DNA of 64,000 bases from CAYULW01 sp964445815. Its GTDB lineage: Bacteria > Bacteroidota > Bacteroidia > Flavobacteriales_E > Vicingaceae. The notes under the pieces were generated by a model that was given only the letters and a program-made list of their open reading frames with translations, did not search any database and was not told the DNA's origin. A program made the position numbers and the translations under genes. Below, piece after piece: positions 8,022 to 17,165 of the stretch; position 1 is the stretch's first letter, and the number at the start of each line of letters is the position of its first letter. The stretch covers positions 99,382 through 163,381 of the forward strand of contig CAYULW010000006.1 of assembly GCA_964445815.1 (NCBI GenBank). The letters are read 5' to 3'.

Positions 8022-9335
8022 ATGAAAATAGCAGTAGTCGGTACAGGGTATGTGGGTTTAGTTACGGGAACCTGTCTTGCAGAAACCGGAAATGAAGTGG
8101 TCTGTGTTGATATAGATCAGGAAAAGGTGCAAAAGATGAAAAACGGGATAGTTCCTATTTATGAGCCGCACCTCGATGTATTATTTGAAAGAAATATTAA
8201 ACAAAAGCGATTGAGCTTTACAACAGACCTTTCTGAAGCGATAGAGGATGCAGTAATTATTTTCTTGGCCTTACCAACACCTCCGGATGAAGATGGGTCA
8301 GCAGATCTGTCCTATGTTTTAGGGGTGGCTGATCAGCTTGGTAAAATGATATCTGATTATAAAATCATAATTGATAAAAGTACTGTTCCTGTTGGAACAG
8401 CGGAGAAAGTTCATGCTGCAGTAGCGGCCAATGCAAAGGTGGATTTTGATGTTGTTTCCAATCCTGAGTTTTTAAGGGAAGGTTTTGCAGTTGATGATTT
8501 TTTAAAACCTGACAGGGTAGTAATTGGAACAGAATCAGAGCGAGCGAAAAAAGTCTTATCAGAGTTGTATAAACCATATGTAAGACAAGGCAATCCAATC
8601 TTATTTATGGATGAGAAATCTGCAGAATTAACCAAATACGCGGCCAACGCCTTTTTGGCTACTAAGATTACCTTCATGAATGAGATTGCCAACTTTTGTG
8701 AGAAAGTCGGAGCTGATGTGGATTCGGTGCGAGTAGGTATAGGGTCAGATTCACGAATTGGAAAACGCTTTCTATTTCCTGGAATAGGTTATGGTGGTAG
8801 TTGTTTTCCAAAAGATGTACAAGCTTTAGCTAAATCTGGTAAAGAAGAAGGTTATGAATTCCAGATATTAGAATCGGTTATGCGTGTTAATCAAGATCAG
8901 AAGACGGCCTTAATTCCAAAAATCTTAGAATATTACAATGGTGATATTAAAGGAAAAAAAGTTGCACTATGGGGACTTGCATTTAAACCTGATACAGACG
9001 ACATCAGAGAAGCTCCTGCATTGTATTTAATAGAAGAACTCCTAAAACTGGGAGCAAACATCTCTGCTTATGATCCGGAAGCAATGTCAAATGTTCAGCA
9101 AAAATTAGGAGATAAGATAGAATTCTCTTTAGATGCTTATGAAGCGTGTATTGATGCGGACTTCTTGTTAATTGCAACCGAATGGTCAGCCTTTAGACAT
9201 CCGGATATGTCGAGGGTGAAAGCTAACCTAAAAGACAATGTTATTTTTGATGGGCGGAATTTATATGACCTCAAAATGATTGAAGAAGAAGGGTTTAACT
9301 ACATAAGTATAGGAAGAAAAACCGTGAGGGTTTAA
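8022..9335 (+). CDS. ugd: UDP-glucose 6-dehydrogenase
   Basis: Protein of 437 residues with the Rossmann motif GTGYVG (7-12), the central helix residues TKYAANAFLATK, and the catalytic cysteine C261 in GYGGSCFPKD. It oxidises UDP-glucose to UDP-glucuronate with two NAD+ in the cytoplasm. The GSCFPKD form separates it from the TviB/WbpO-type dehydrogenase further down the operon, which has GGHCIGVDP. It is 2 bp from both neighbours. The next gene is a UDP-glucuronate decarboxylase, which uses its product. Confidence 0.94.
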   Translation: MKIAVVGTGYVGLVTGTCLAETGNEVVCVDIDQEKVQKMKNGIVPIYEPHLDVLFERNIKQKRLSFTTDLSEAIEDAVIIFLALPTPPDEDGSADLSYVLGVADQLGKMISDYKIIIDKSTVPVGTAEKVHAAVAANAKVDFDVVSNPEFLREGFAVDDFLKPDRVVIGTESERAKKVLSELYKPYVRQGNPILFMDEKSAELTKYAANAFLATKITFMNEIANFCEKVGADVDSVRVGIGSDSRIGKRFLFPGIGYGGSCFPKDVQALAKSGKEEGYEFQILESVMRVNQDQKTALIPKILEYYNGDIKGKKVALWGLAFKPDTDDIREAPALYLIEELLKLGANISAYDPEAMSNVQQKLGDKIEFSLDAYEACIDADFLLIATEWSAFRHPDMSRVKANLKDNVIFDGRNLYDLKMIEEEGFNYISIGRKTVRV

Positions 9336-9337
9336 AT

Positions 9338-10324
9338 ATGAAAAGGGTCTTAATTACTGGAGCGGCAGGTTTTCTTGGATCTCACCTTTGTGACCGATTT
9401 ATTAAAGAAGGGTATGAGGTTATTGGAATGGATAACCTCATAACAGGGAATATTAGAAACCTGGAGCACTTATTTCCATTAGAGCAATTTACCTTCTATA
9501 ATCATGATGTTTCTAATTATGTGCATGTAGCAGGTGACTTAGATTACATATTACACTTTGCTTCACCTGCAAGTCCTATAGACTATCTTAAAATTCCAAT
9601 ACAAACTCTTAAAGTCAGTTCTTTAGGTACTCATAATCTATTAGGTCTTGCTAAATCTAAGAAGGCAAAAATACTTGTTGCTTCAACTTCAGAAGTGTAT
9701 GGCGATCCTTTGGTTCATCCTCAAACGGAAGAGTATTGGGGCAATGTCAATCCAATTGGGCCAAGAGGAGTTTACGATGAAGCGAAACGATTTCAGGAAG
9801 CCTTAACTATGGCTTATCACACATTTCATAAATTAGAGATTGCAATCGTTCGTATTTTCAATACTTATGGCCCCCGAATGCGATTAAATGATGGCCGAGT
9901 CTTGCCTGCTTTTATCGGTCAAGCATTGCGTGGTGAAGATTTAACAGTTTTTGGTGACGGTAGTCAAACCAGATCGTTTTGTTACGTAGATGACCTCATA
10001 GAGGGAATATATAGACTGCTCTTATCGGATTATCCTCAACCGGTAAATATTGGTAATCCTGATGAGATTACGATTCGAGAGTTTGCTGAAGAAATTATTA
10101 ATTTGACAGGGACAGATCAGAAGGTTGTGTTTAAAGACCTTCCAAAAGATGACCCCATGCAAAGGCAACCAAATATTAATAAGGCCAAGGAGCTATTAGG
10201 TTGGATGCCTAAGGTAAACCGTTCAGAAGGTTTGAATATTACATATGAATATTTCAAGTCTCTATCTCAAGACGATCTTTATAAGAAAGAGCACAACGAC
10301 TTTTCAAAATACATAAAAAAATGA
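9338..10324 (+). CDS. UDP-glucuronate decarboxylase (UDP-xylose synthase)
   Basis: Extended short-chain dehydrogenase of 328 residues. It has TGAAGFLG (7-14) for NAD binding, the STSEVYG active-site strand and the Y146xxxK150 catalytic pair. FASPASPIDY, GPRGVYDEAKR and IVRIFNTYGPRMR are characteristic of the UXS group, which turns UDP-glucuronate into UDP-xylose. Placement directly after ugd supports that pathway. It overlaps the acetyltransferase gene by 4 bp (ATGA). A bifunctional or UDP-4-keto-pentose-releasing variant cannot be excluded. Confidence 0.9.
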   Translation: MKRVLITGAAGFLGSHLCDRFIKEGYEVIGMDNLITGNIRNLEHLFPLEQFTFYNHDVSNYVHVAGDLDYILHFASPASPIDYLKIPIQTLKVSSLGTHNLLGLAKSKKAKILVASTSEVYGDPLVHPQTEEYWGNVNPIGPRGVYDEAKRFQEALTMAYHTFHKLEIAIVRIFNTYGPRMRLNDGRVLPAFIGQALRGEDLTVFGDGSQTRSFCYVDDLIEGIYRLLLSDYPQPVNIGNPDEITIREFAEEIINLTGTDQKVVFKDLPKDDPMQRQPNINKAKELLGWMPKVNRSEGLNITYEYFKSLSQDDLYKKEHNDFSKYIKK

Positions 10325-10893
10325 GTGCCTTTTTCGCACATGACACGGCAGTTATAGATGAAGGATGCAAAATTGGTAAGGATACTAAGGTTTGGCACTT
10401 TTCTCATATTATGTCAGGTGTAAAGATTGGAGAGAATTGTAACATTGGTCAAAATTGTTTCTTGGCTTCCGATGTAAGCTTAGGGAATGGTGTTAAAATT
10501 CAAAATAATGTTTCTGTATACACAGGTGTTGTATGTGAGGATGATGTGTTTTTAGGACCTTCAATGGTTTTTACGAATATTTTAAATCCAAGAAGTGCTA
10601 TAGTCAGACGAAATCAATACAAAGCCACTTTGGTACGCAAAGGGGCAAGTATAGGTGCTAATGCGACAGTTTTGTGTGGAATTGAACTAGGTAAGTATTG
10701 TTTAATTGGTGCAGGGGCCGTTGTAACAAAGTCAGTTGAAGATTATGCTTTAGTTGTGGGAAACCCTGCAAAACAAATAGGTTGGGTCAGTGAATATGGA
10801 CATCGTTTGAGTTTTGACGATTCAGGAAAGGCCATTTGTTTAGAATCTAAAGTTGAATATCAATTATTGAATAACAGAGTAAAAAAGTTATAG
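10321..10893 (+). CDS. WbpD/WlbB-like nucleotide-sugar N-acetyltransferase (left-handed beta-helix)
   Basis: Protein of 190 residues built of hexapeptide repeats (IGENCNIGQNCFLASDVSLGNGVKI, read as successive [LIV]-G-x4 turns) with KASIGANATVLCG-type coils, a hallmark of acyl-CoA-dependent transferases. Length and the opening AHDTAVIDEGCKIG match WlbB/WbpD, which acetylate UDP-2-acetamido-3-amino-glucuronate. The WbpE-like aminotransferase in the operon would supply the 3-amino substrate. QdtC/FdtC-type enzymes on dTDP sugars share the fold, so the acceptor is inferred. Confidence 0.87.
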   Translation: MSAFFAHDTAVIDEGCKIGKDTKVWHFSHIMSGVKIGENCNIGQNCFLASDVSLGNGVKIQNNVSVYTGVVCEDDVFLGPSMVFTNILNPRSAIVRRNQYKATLVRKGASIGANATVLCGIELGKYCLIGAGAVVTKSVEDYALVVGNPAKQIGWVSEYGHRLSFDDSGKAICLESKVEYQLLNNRVKKL

Positions 10894-10898
10894 AAGGA

Positions 10899-12194
10899 AT
10901 GTCGGTATATGAGGATATTTTATCTGGTAAAGAGAAAATTGCTGTAATTGGCCTAGGTTATGTAGGTTTACCTATAGCCTTAGAGTTTGCTAAGAAGGTC
11001 AGTGTTATTGGTTTTGACATTAGCAAAGAGAGAATTGAGATGATGAAGAACAATCAAGATCCGAGTGATGAACTTGATGCTTCTGCGTTTGAAAATTCCG
11101 ATGTCCACTTTACAGCTAATATAGAAGACTTAAGGGAAGCTACTTTCTTTGTTGTGGCTGTGCCAACTCCAATAGATAATCATAAACTACCGGACCTCAA
11201 GCCACTTCTGTCTGCATCGAATACAGTAGGTAAAGTATTGAAGAAAGGAGATTATGTGGTTTTTGAGTCTACTGTATACCCGGGATGCACAGAAGATGAT
11301 TGTATTCCGGTTCTGGAACAGGTAAGCGGATTGAAATTTAAAGAAGACTTTCATGTGGGCTACTCCCCTGAACGAATAAATCCCGGAGATACTAAGCATA
11401 CATTACAGAACGTGGTAAAGGTCGTTTCAGGTGATAATGAGGAGGCTCTTGAGGAGATTGCAAAAATTTATGAATTAGTTGTTTCTGCGGGAGTACATCG
11501 TGCCAGTTCAATCAAAGTTGCAGAAGCAGCCAAGATTATTGAAAATACACAACGTGATGTCAATATTGCCTTAATCAATGAGCTGAGTATGATTTTTGAG
11601 AAAATGAATATCAATACATATGAGGTTCTTGAAGCGGCTAAAACCAAGTGGAACTTCCTCAATTTTTTCCCCGGTTTAGTTGGTGGTCATTGCATAGGAG
11701 TAGATCCTTATTATTTGACCTATAAAGCAAAAGAATTTGGATATCATGCTCAGATTATCAATTCAGGAAGGTCTGTAAATGATGGCATGGGAAGTTATAT
11801 TGCCGGTCGAATATTCAAACAAGTGATTGCTTCTAAAAAAGCCTCCGATGGAGCAAAAGTTCTTGTGATGGGTGCCACTTTTAAAGAAAATGTAAGTGAT
11901 ATACGCAATTCAAAGGTGGTAGATGTCATTAAGGAATTAGTTTCTTTTGGTTTAACTGTTGATATTGTCGATCCTCATGCTAATTATAATGAGGTGAAGG
12001 AAGAGTATGGGCTAACACTTTCCAATCAGCCTGCTTCAGGATATGATGCGATTTTGATGGCAGTTAATCATGATGAATATATCGGATTTGATGAATCGTA
12101 TTTTAAGTCCTTATTAAATAAGGAAGGCTTCGTATTTGACGTTAAAGGCTCGTTCAAGCAAAAAGTTGGGTCTATTAAATACCTAAGCTTATGA
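10899..12194 (+). CDS. TviB/WbpO-type UDP-N-acetylhexosamine 6-dehydrogenase
   Basis: Nucleotide-sugar dehydrogenase of 431 residues. It has GLGYVG at 18-23, ESTVYPG (124-129), GYSPERINPGD and the catalytic cysteine C265 in GGHCIGVDPYYLT. These are features of the TviB/WbpO/WbpA branch, which oxidises UDP-GlcNAc or UDP-GalNAc to the uronic acid. A TviC/WbpP-like 4-epimerase two genes downstream is the usual partner, so UDP-GalNAcA is the likely product. It overlaps rmlB by 4 bp. Discrimination between GlcNAc and GalNAc is not possible by eye. Confidence 0.9.
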   Translation: MSVYEDILSGKEKIAVIGLGYVGLPIALEFAKKVSVIGFDISKERIEMMKNNQDPSDELDASAFENSDVHFTANIEDLREATFFVVAVPTPIDNHKLPDLKPLLSASNTVGKVLKKGDYVVFESTVYPGCTEDDCIPVLEQVSGLKFKEDFHVGYSPERINPGDTKHTLQNVVKVVSGDNEEALEEIAKIYELVVSAGVHRASSIKVAEAAKIIENTQRDVNIALINELSMIFEKMNINTYEVLEAAKTKWNFLNFFPGLVGGHCIGVDPYYLTYKAKEFGYHAQIINSGRSVNDGMGSYIAGRIFKQVIASKKASDGAKVLVMGATFKENVSDIRNSKVVDVIKELVSFGLTVDIVDPHANYNEVKEEYGLTLSNQPASGYDAILMAVNHDEYIGFDESYFKSLLNKEGFVFDVKGSFKQKVGSIKYLSL

Positions 12195-13249
12195 TAAAAA
12201 GAAACATACTCATAACGGGGGGGGCAGGATTCATAGGGTCGCATGTAGTTAGGTTGTTTGTTAATGCTTACCCTGAATACCGGATTATAAACCTTGATAA
12301 ACTGACTTATGCGGGAAATCTTGAGAACTTGAATGACATTGAAAGTCAGGATAATTACAAATTTGAAAAGGTTGATATTTGCGATGAGAAAGAACTTAGA
12401 AGAGTATTTAATCAATACAATGTTGATTCAGTAATTCATTTAGCTGCTGAATCTCATGTGGATCGATCCATATCTAATCCAATTGAATTTGTACAGACCA
12501 ATATTATTGGAACTACGGTTTTGATGAATGTAGCTCGAGAGTTCTGGAAAGATGATTTGGAAAACAAATTGTTTTATCATGTTTCTACTGATGAGGTATA
12601 TGGTTCACTTGGTTCCACCGGTTATTTTACAGAAGATACTCCGTATGACCCAAGAAGTCCTTATTCATCATCAAAAGCGAGTTCAGATCATTTAGTTCGC
12701 GCTTATTTTCATACCTATGGATTGCCAATTGTAATTTCAAATTGCTCAAATAACTATGGGGCTAATCAGTTTCCGGAAAAGTTGATCCCCTTGTTTATTC
12801 ATAATATACGTAACAATAAACCTTTGCCGGTCTACGGTAAAGGAGAGAATGTTCGAGACTGGCTTTGGGTGAATGATCATGCGAGAGCAATTGATGTCAT
12901 TTTTCATAAAGGAAACATAGGAGAAACCTATAATATTGGTGGCAATAATGAGTGGAAGAACATAGATCTTATTCATGTGATGTGTAAGATAATGGATCGA
13001 AAACTGGGTAGAGAAAATGGTTCATCTGCTAATCTGATTACTTATGTAAAAGATAGAGCAGGTCATGATATGCGATATGCAATTGATGCCTCAAAACTGA
13101 AAAGAGATTTAGGTTGGACTCCATCACTTCAATTTGAAGAAGGTCTGGAAAAAACCATTGATTGGTATTTGTCTAATGAAGAGTGGCTGAACAATGTAAC
13201 TTCAGGAGCTTACCAAAAGTATTATGAACAACAATATTCAGATCGCTAA
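12191..13249 (+). CDS. rfbB: dTDP-glucose 4,6-dehydratase
   Basis: Extended SDR protein of 352 residues. It carries TGGAGFIGSHVV (9-20), the RmlB signature DKLTYAGN (36-43), HLAAESHVDRSI, the catalytic triplet TDE at 133-135 and the Y158xxxK162 pair. It removes water from dTDP-glucose to give dTDP-4-keto-6-deoxyglucose, the precursor of rhamnose, Fuc3NAc and Qui3NAc. Overlaps of 4 bp and 1 bp with its neighbours show tight coupling. rmlA and rmlC are not in the window; an rmlD-like gene lies 37 kb away. Confidence 0.94.
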   Translation: MIKRNILITGGAGFIGSHVVRLFVNAYPEYRIINLDKLTYAGNLENLNDIESQDNYKFEKVDICDEKELRRVFNQYNVDSVIHLAAESHVDRSISNPIEFVQTNIIGTTVLMNVAREFWKDDLENKLFYHVSTDEVYGSLGSTGYFTEDTPYDPRSPYSSSKASSDHLVRAYFHTYGLPIVISNCSNNYGANQFPEKLIPLFIHNIRNNKPLPVYGKGENVRDWLWVNDHARAIDVIFHKGNIGETYNIGGNNEWKNIDLIHVMCKIMDRKLGRENGSSANLITYVKDRAGHDMRYAIDASKLKRDLGWTPSLQFEEGLEKTIDWYLSNEEWLNNVTSGAYQKYYEQQYSDR

Positions 13250-14250
13250 TGTATCAAGAGAACTTTCACCAAGAAGATATAAGTAAGTATACTTTTCTTG
13301 TTACTGGAGGTGCAGGCTTTATTGGATCTAATATAGTCGAGTACTTACTAAAGTTCGGTGCTCATAAAGTTAAGGTAATAGATGATTTGTCTAATGGAAA
13401 TTTTGAAAATGTAGAATTGTTTTCAAAATTTCCCAACTATGAATTTATTGAAGGAGATATAAGCGATTACAACATTTGCTTAGAAGTCACATCAGGTGTT
13501 GATTATGTATTGCATCAAGCTGCTCTTGGTTCAGTTCCCAGATCCTTAAAAGATCCGGTCAGCACAAACAATGCAAATGTTACAGGATTCTTGAATGTAA
13601 TAACGGCCTCGCGAATAAATGGGGTAAAACGTTTAGTTTTTGCGTCTTCTTCTTCGGTTTATGGTGATAGTGATAAGTTGCCAAAAGTGGAGTCCGAGAT
13701 TGGAAATCCATTATCTCCCTATGCAGTAAGCAAGTTGACCGATGAATTGTATGCAAGGGTAAGTCACTTAAATTATAATCAGGCAATTATCGGTTTGAGA
13801 TATTTTAATGTTTTTGGTCCGAGGCAAAGCCCTAAAGGTGCATATGCTGCTGTCATTCCTCTTTTTATTAATGCGCTTTCAAAAAATGAGCGTCCATATA
13901 TAAATGGTGATGGAGAGCAGACGAGAGATTTTACATTTGTAGAAAATGCAGTTCAGGCTAATATAAGAGCTTTGTTTACGGATAAAGAAGATGCCTTTGG
14001 GGAAATATTTAATGTGGCTGTTGGTCAGCGGTTTTCCTTGAATACCTTATTCAACGTTATTAAGAGTAAGACGGAGTCAACATCTGAACCAATATACAGA
14101 GAAGAACGACTGGGTGATATTCGCGATTCATTAGCTGATATAAGTAAAAGTCAAAGATTATTAGGTTATGCACCGCGTGTCAGATTTGAAGAGGGAATAA
14201 GTAGAACTGTGGATTGGTTTCTATCTGACGAGAATAAATTTCAAATCTGA
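13249..14250 (+). CDS. TviC/WbpP-like UDP-N-acetylhexosamine(-uronate) 4-epimerase
   Basis: Extended SDR protein of 333 residues with VTGGAGFIGSN (18-28), AALGSVPRS (91-99), FASSSSVYGD and Y158xxxK162. AALGSVPRS and the N-terminal extension before the Rossmann strand are typical of WbpP/TviC, which interconvert UDP-GlcNAc(A) and UDP-GalNAc(A) at C4. With the TviB/WbpO-type dehydrogenase two genes upstream it would make UDP-GalNAcA. It shares one base (TAATG) with rfbB and one base with the phosphatase gene (TGATG). Confidence 0.9.
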   Translation: MYQENFHQEDISKYTFLVTGGAGFIGSNIVEYLLKFGAHKVKVIDDLSNGNFENVELFSKFPNYEFIEGDISDYNICLEVTSGVDYVLHQAALGSVPRSLKDPVSTNNANVTGFLNVITASRINGVKRLVFASSSSVYGDSDKLPKVESEIGNPLSPYAVSKLTDELYARVSHLNYNQAIIGLRYFNVFGPRQSPKGAYAAVIPLFINALSKNERPYINGDGEQTRDFTFVENAVQANIRALFTDKEDAFGEIFNVAVGQRFSLNTLFNVIKSKTESTSEPIYREERLGDIRDSLADISKSQRLLGYAPRVRFEEGISRTVDWFLSDENKFQI

Positions 14251-14996
14251 TGTCTTTTTGGTCTAAGTTATTCGGTAAAGAAAAAGAAATAGATCCTATT
14301 GACTTGTCTGTTCTCAAGGCTGATATGCATTCGCATCTCATCCCCGGAATTGATGATGGTGCCAAATCGATGGAAGCAAGTATCAAGATGCTTCGGAGAT
14401 TTAAGGAACTGGGTTACTCAAAGTTAGTAACATCACCTCATGTAATGAGTGATTTTTATAAAAATACTCCAGATACAATTTTAGGTGGAGCAGAACGAGT
14501 TAGGTCTGAACTGCAGAAGTTAAAAATAGAAATAGAGTTTGCAGCAGCGGCGGAGTATTATTTAGACGAGACTTTGGAAACAAAAGTGAAAAAGAAAGAA
14601 GTTTTGGTTTTTGGTGATAATTATGTCCTGTTTGAGTTGCCATTTATAGCTGAACCACCAAACTTAGCCAGCTTTATTTTTGAACTCCAAACCAATGGTT
14701 ATAAGGCTGTATTGGCGCACCCTGAGCGATACGGTTATTGGTATAATGACTTTCAAAAGTATCGTGATCTGAAGGATAAGGGAGTTCTGCTCCAATTGAA
14801 CATCTTATCCTTGATCGGGCATTATTCGCCACAAACGCAGAAGATAGCAGAACAGTTAATAGATGAAAACTTGATTTCTTTCCTTGGTTCAGACTGTCAT
14901 AATGAAGTACATCTTGATCTTATAGAAATCGCAAGAAGAAAACCTTATCTCAAAAAACTAATAGATAGTGGAATGTTAAGGAATCAAGAGCTTTAA
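14250..14996 (+). CDS. CpsB/YwqE-type PHP-domain tyrosine phosphatase
   Basis: PHP-fold metal-dependent phosphatase of 248 residues. Metal ligands are visible in DMHSHLIPGIDDG (H27, H29, D35/D36), TSPHVM, LAHPERYGYW and LGSDCHNEVH. CpsB/YwqE enzymes dephosphorylate tyrosine kinases or chain-length regulators that control capsule export, so it fits as the last gene of a polysaccharide operon. The short basic and hydrophobic N-terminus (MSFWSKLFGK) could touch the membrane. The cognate tyrosine kinase (Wzc-like) is not in the window. The stop overlaps the end of convergent murB by 4 bp. Confidence 0.88.
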   Translation: MSFWSKLFGKEKEIDPIDLSVLKADMHSHLIPGIDDGAKSMEASIKMLRRFKELGYSKLVTSPHVMSDFYKNTPDTILGGAERVRSELQKLKIEIEFAAAAEYYLDETLETKVKKKEVLVFGDNYVLFELPFIAEPPNLASFIFELQTNGYKAVLAHPERYGYWYNDFQKYRDLKDKGVLLQLNILSLIGHYSPQTQKIAEQLIDENLISFLGSDCHNEVHLDLIEIARRKPYLKKLIDSGMLRNQEL

Positions 14997-16003
14997 ATAA
15001 TATTTACTTCTCGCTCTAACTCTATTCCAAACTTCTTCTTAACATCCTCAATGATTTTTTCCGAAAGCTTAAAGATGTCTTTTCCTTTAGCACTACCATG
15101 ATTTACTAAAACGAGTGCTTGCTTTTCATGAACTCCAAATTCTCCATCACGAAAACCTTTCCATCCTGCTTTTTCGATTAACCATCCTGCAGCAATCTTG
15201 ATACCACCCTTATCCAGATAATTAGGGATGTCAGGATGTTTATTTTGAATGGGTTCAAATACTGATTTTGACACTACGGGGTTTTTAAAAAAGCTTCCTG
15301 CGTTTCCTGTTTTTTTTGGATCAGGAAGTTTAGACTCTCTGATGGTAATTACAGCATCTGAGATCGCTTTAATGCTTATCTGATGTGGTTCAATACCTGA
15401 ATCTTTGAGCTGTTGTTGTATAGCCCCATAGCTAATCTTAAACTCAGGTCGTTTTTTCAATTGAAAGCTAACGTGACTGATTAGAAATTGATTCTTGTGA
15501 CTGGTTTTGAAGATACTGGTTCGATAACCGAATCGGCATTCTTCATTCGTAAATTGTACAATTTGACCATTGGTCAAGTCTATTGCATCTACTTTGGTAA
15601 TCAAATCTTTCACTTCCACTCCGTAGGCTCCAATATTCTGCATAGGGCTAGCTCCGACACAACCTGGAATTAAAGACAGATTTTCTAAGCCGGCGTATTC
15701 ATTCTGGATACAATAAAGTACAAACTGATGCCAATTTTCGCCTGCTCCTACTTTGAGATATACATTGCTCTCGTCTTCATCTATCAGCTCAATTCCTTTA
15801 ATACAATTTAATAGAATGGTTCCTTCAAAGTCTTTAGTAAACAAAACATTACTTCCTCCACCCAAGATTAATAGTTGTTCTAAGTCAATCTTTTTACTCT
15901 CAAACAGATGTATTGCCTCATGAATGCTATCTAGTCGAATCAGCTCTTTTGCATAAGCTTCAATTCCAAAAGTATTGTATGGTTTAAGGGATATTTTCGA
16001 CAT
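14993..16003 (-). CDS. murB: UDP-N-acetylenolpyruvoylglucosamine reductase
   Basis: FAD-dependent reductase of 336 residues, second committed step of peptidoglycan precursor synthesis (UDP-GlcNAc-enolpyruvate to UDP-MurNAc). FAD binding is seen in GGGSNVLF (48-55) and IPGCVGASPMQNIGAYG. The catalytic residues by E. coli analogy are R161 (YRTS), S237 (NAGSFFKNP) and E331 (LEREV). The C-terminal type I layout is present. I place the start at 16003 (MSKISLKPYNTFG), not the longer frame from 16063. The longer start would overlap the divergent gene, and a perfect minus-strand -7 box lies at 16029-16036. Confidence 0.95.
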   Translation of the reverse strand: MSKISLKPYNTFGIEAYAKELIRLDSIHEAIHLFESKKIDLEQLLILGGGSNVLFTKDFEGTILLNCIKGIELIDEDESNVYLKVGAGENWHQFVLYCIQNEYAGLENLSLIPGCVGASPMQNIGAYGVEVKDLITKVDAIDLTNGQIVQFTNEECRFGYRTSIFKTSHKNQFLISHVSFQLKKRPEFKISYGAIQQQLKDSGIEPHQISIKAISDAVITIRESKLPDPKKTGNAGSFFKNPVVSKSVFEPIQNKHPDIPNYLDKGGIKIAAGWLIEKAGWKGFRDGEFGVHEKQALVLVNHGSAKGKDIFKLSEKIIEDVKKKFGIELEREVNII

Positions 16004-16028
16004 TAAACTCAAGTTCTTCCGATTGCTG

Positions 16029-16036
16029 CAAATATA
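16029..16036 (-). promoter_or_regulatory. -7 box for murB
   Basis: CAAATATA on the plus strand reads TATATTTG on the minus strand, a perfect TAnnTTTG. It lies 26 bp upstream of the ATG at 16003 and inside the longer alternative reading frame, which argues against the 16063 start. Confidence 0.6.
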
Positions 16037-16076
16037 GATGCTAATCTTAAAATAAATGCTCATTTTAGCTTTAGAG

Positions 16077-17165
16077 ATGGTTGCTCGTGTTTTCGTTTCG
16101 GTAAGTAATGATCTTGCAACAGATCAAAGAGTTCATAAGGTTTGCGAAAGCCTCATTAGACATGGCTATGAGATAATGTTGCTTGGAAGGAAATTAAGTC
16201 ATAGTCCGGATTTAACAGATAGGCCATATCGTTTTAGGAGATTTAGATTACCATTTAATCGGGGTATTTTGTTTTACCTCTTTTTGAACCTCAGACTTTT
16301 CCTATTTCTACTTTTTAAAAAGAAGGGCATATTGCTCTCTAACGATTTGGATACTTTACCAGCTAACTATTTGGTATCTAAAATTCGCAATTTCCCATTA
16401 GTGTATGATAGTCATGAGTATTTTACCGAGGTTCCGGAATTGATTGATCGAAAGGGCACGAAGAAAGTTTGGTTGGCGATCGAATCTGCTATTCTTCCCA
16501 AGCTAAAGCATGCTTATACAGTCAGTTCTCTTATCGCAAAAGCTTATAAGTTAAAATACAGTATCTCGATGGAGGTGATTCGAAACTTTCCTCTTACAAA
16601 GTCTGTTCAATCAGGTGTTAAGCAGGATTATATCATTTATCAGGGTGCATTAAATATAGGCCGTGGTCTTGAAGAATTAATAACAGCGATGCAATGGGTG
16701 GAAGAAGTTCAATTGCTGATTGCAGGTTCAGGTGATATAGAAAGAGAATTAAAGAACCTGGTTCTTACTTTACAGTTAAAAAACAAGGTCGTATTTCTTG
16801 GACGAGTTAGCCCTAATGAATTGCATGTAATTACACAAAAGGCGAGACTTGGTTTGAGTATAGAGAAAGATATGGGCTTAAATTATAGGTTTTCAGTTCC
16901 AAACAAAATATTTGATTACATACAGGCTGAGGTTCCTGTGCTTTATTCCCCATTGACAGAGGTAATGGATTTACTCGCACCTTATTTACTGGGAGAGTCC
17001 TTAAATTCTCATGAACCTAAAGTGCTTGCCAACCAGATAAATTCAATGCTAAAGTCAGAAAATTATAGCCTCTGGGAAAAGGAGTGCTTAAGGGCAAAAC
17101 AAGAATTCAATTGGCAAAGCGAAGAACCAAAACTGATTAAAATATTTAATTCCATTGGAAGCTAG
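16077..17165 (+). CDS. Glycosyltransferase, GT4-like
   Basis: GT-B glycosyltransferase of 362 residues from ATG 16077. The N-terminal VFVSVSNDLATDQRVHKVC pattern and the later YQGALNIGRGLEELITAM and VFLGRVSPNELH blocks are typical of family 4 retaining enzymes. The usual E-x7-E region is represented by a weaker LGLSIEKDMGLNYRFSVPNKIFDY segment. A longer frame opens at 16056, but the ATG at 16077 places the first beta strand directly at the start. It overlaps the next glycosyltransferase by 11 bp. Both probably build a surface glycan using sugars from the operon upstream. Donor and acceptor unknown. Confidence 0.82.
   Translation: MVARVFVSVSNDLATDQRVHKVCESLIRHGYEIMLLGRKLSHSPDLTDRPYRFRRFRLPFNRGILFYLFLNLRLFLFLLFKKKGILLSNDLDTLPANYLVSKIRNFPLVYDSHEYFTEVPELIDRKGTKKVWLAIESAILPKLKHAYTVSSLIAKAYKLKYSISMEVIRNFPLTKSVQSGVKQDYIIYQGALNIGRGLEELITAMQWVEEVQLLIAGSGDIERELKNLVLTLQLKNKVVFLGRVSPNELHVITQKARLGLSIEKDMGLNYRFSVPNKIFDYIQAEVPVLYSPLTEVMDLLAPYLLGESLNSHEPKVLANQINSMLKSENYSLWEKECLRAKQEFNWQSEEPKLIKIFNSIGS

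Noticed and set aside
16004..16063. Longer murB start
   Set aside because: It overlaps the divergent gene region, contains the minus-strand -7 box, and adds residues not seen in MurB.
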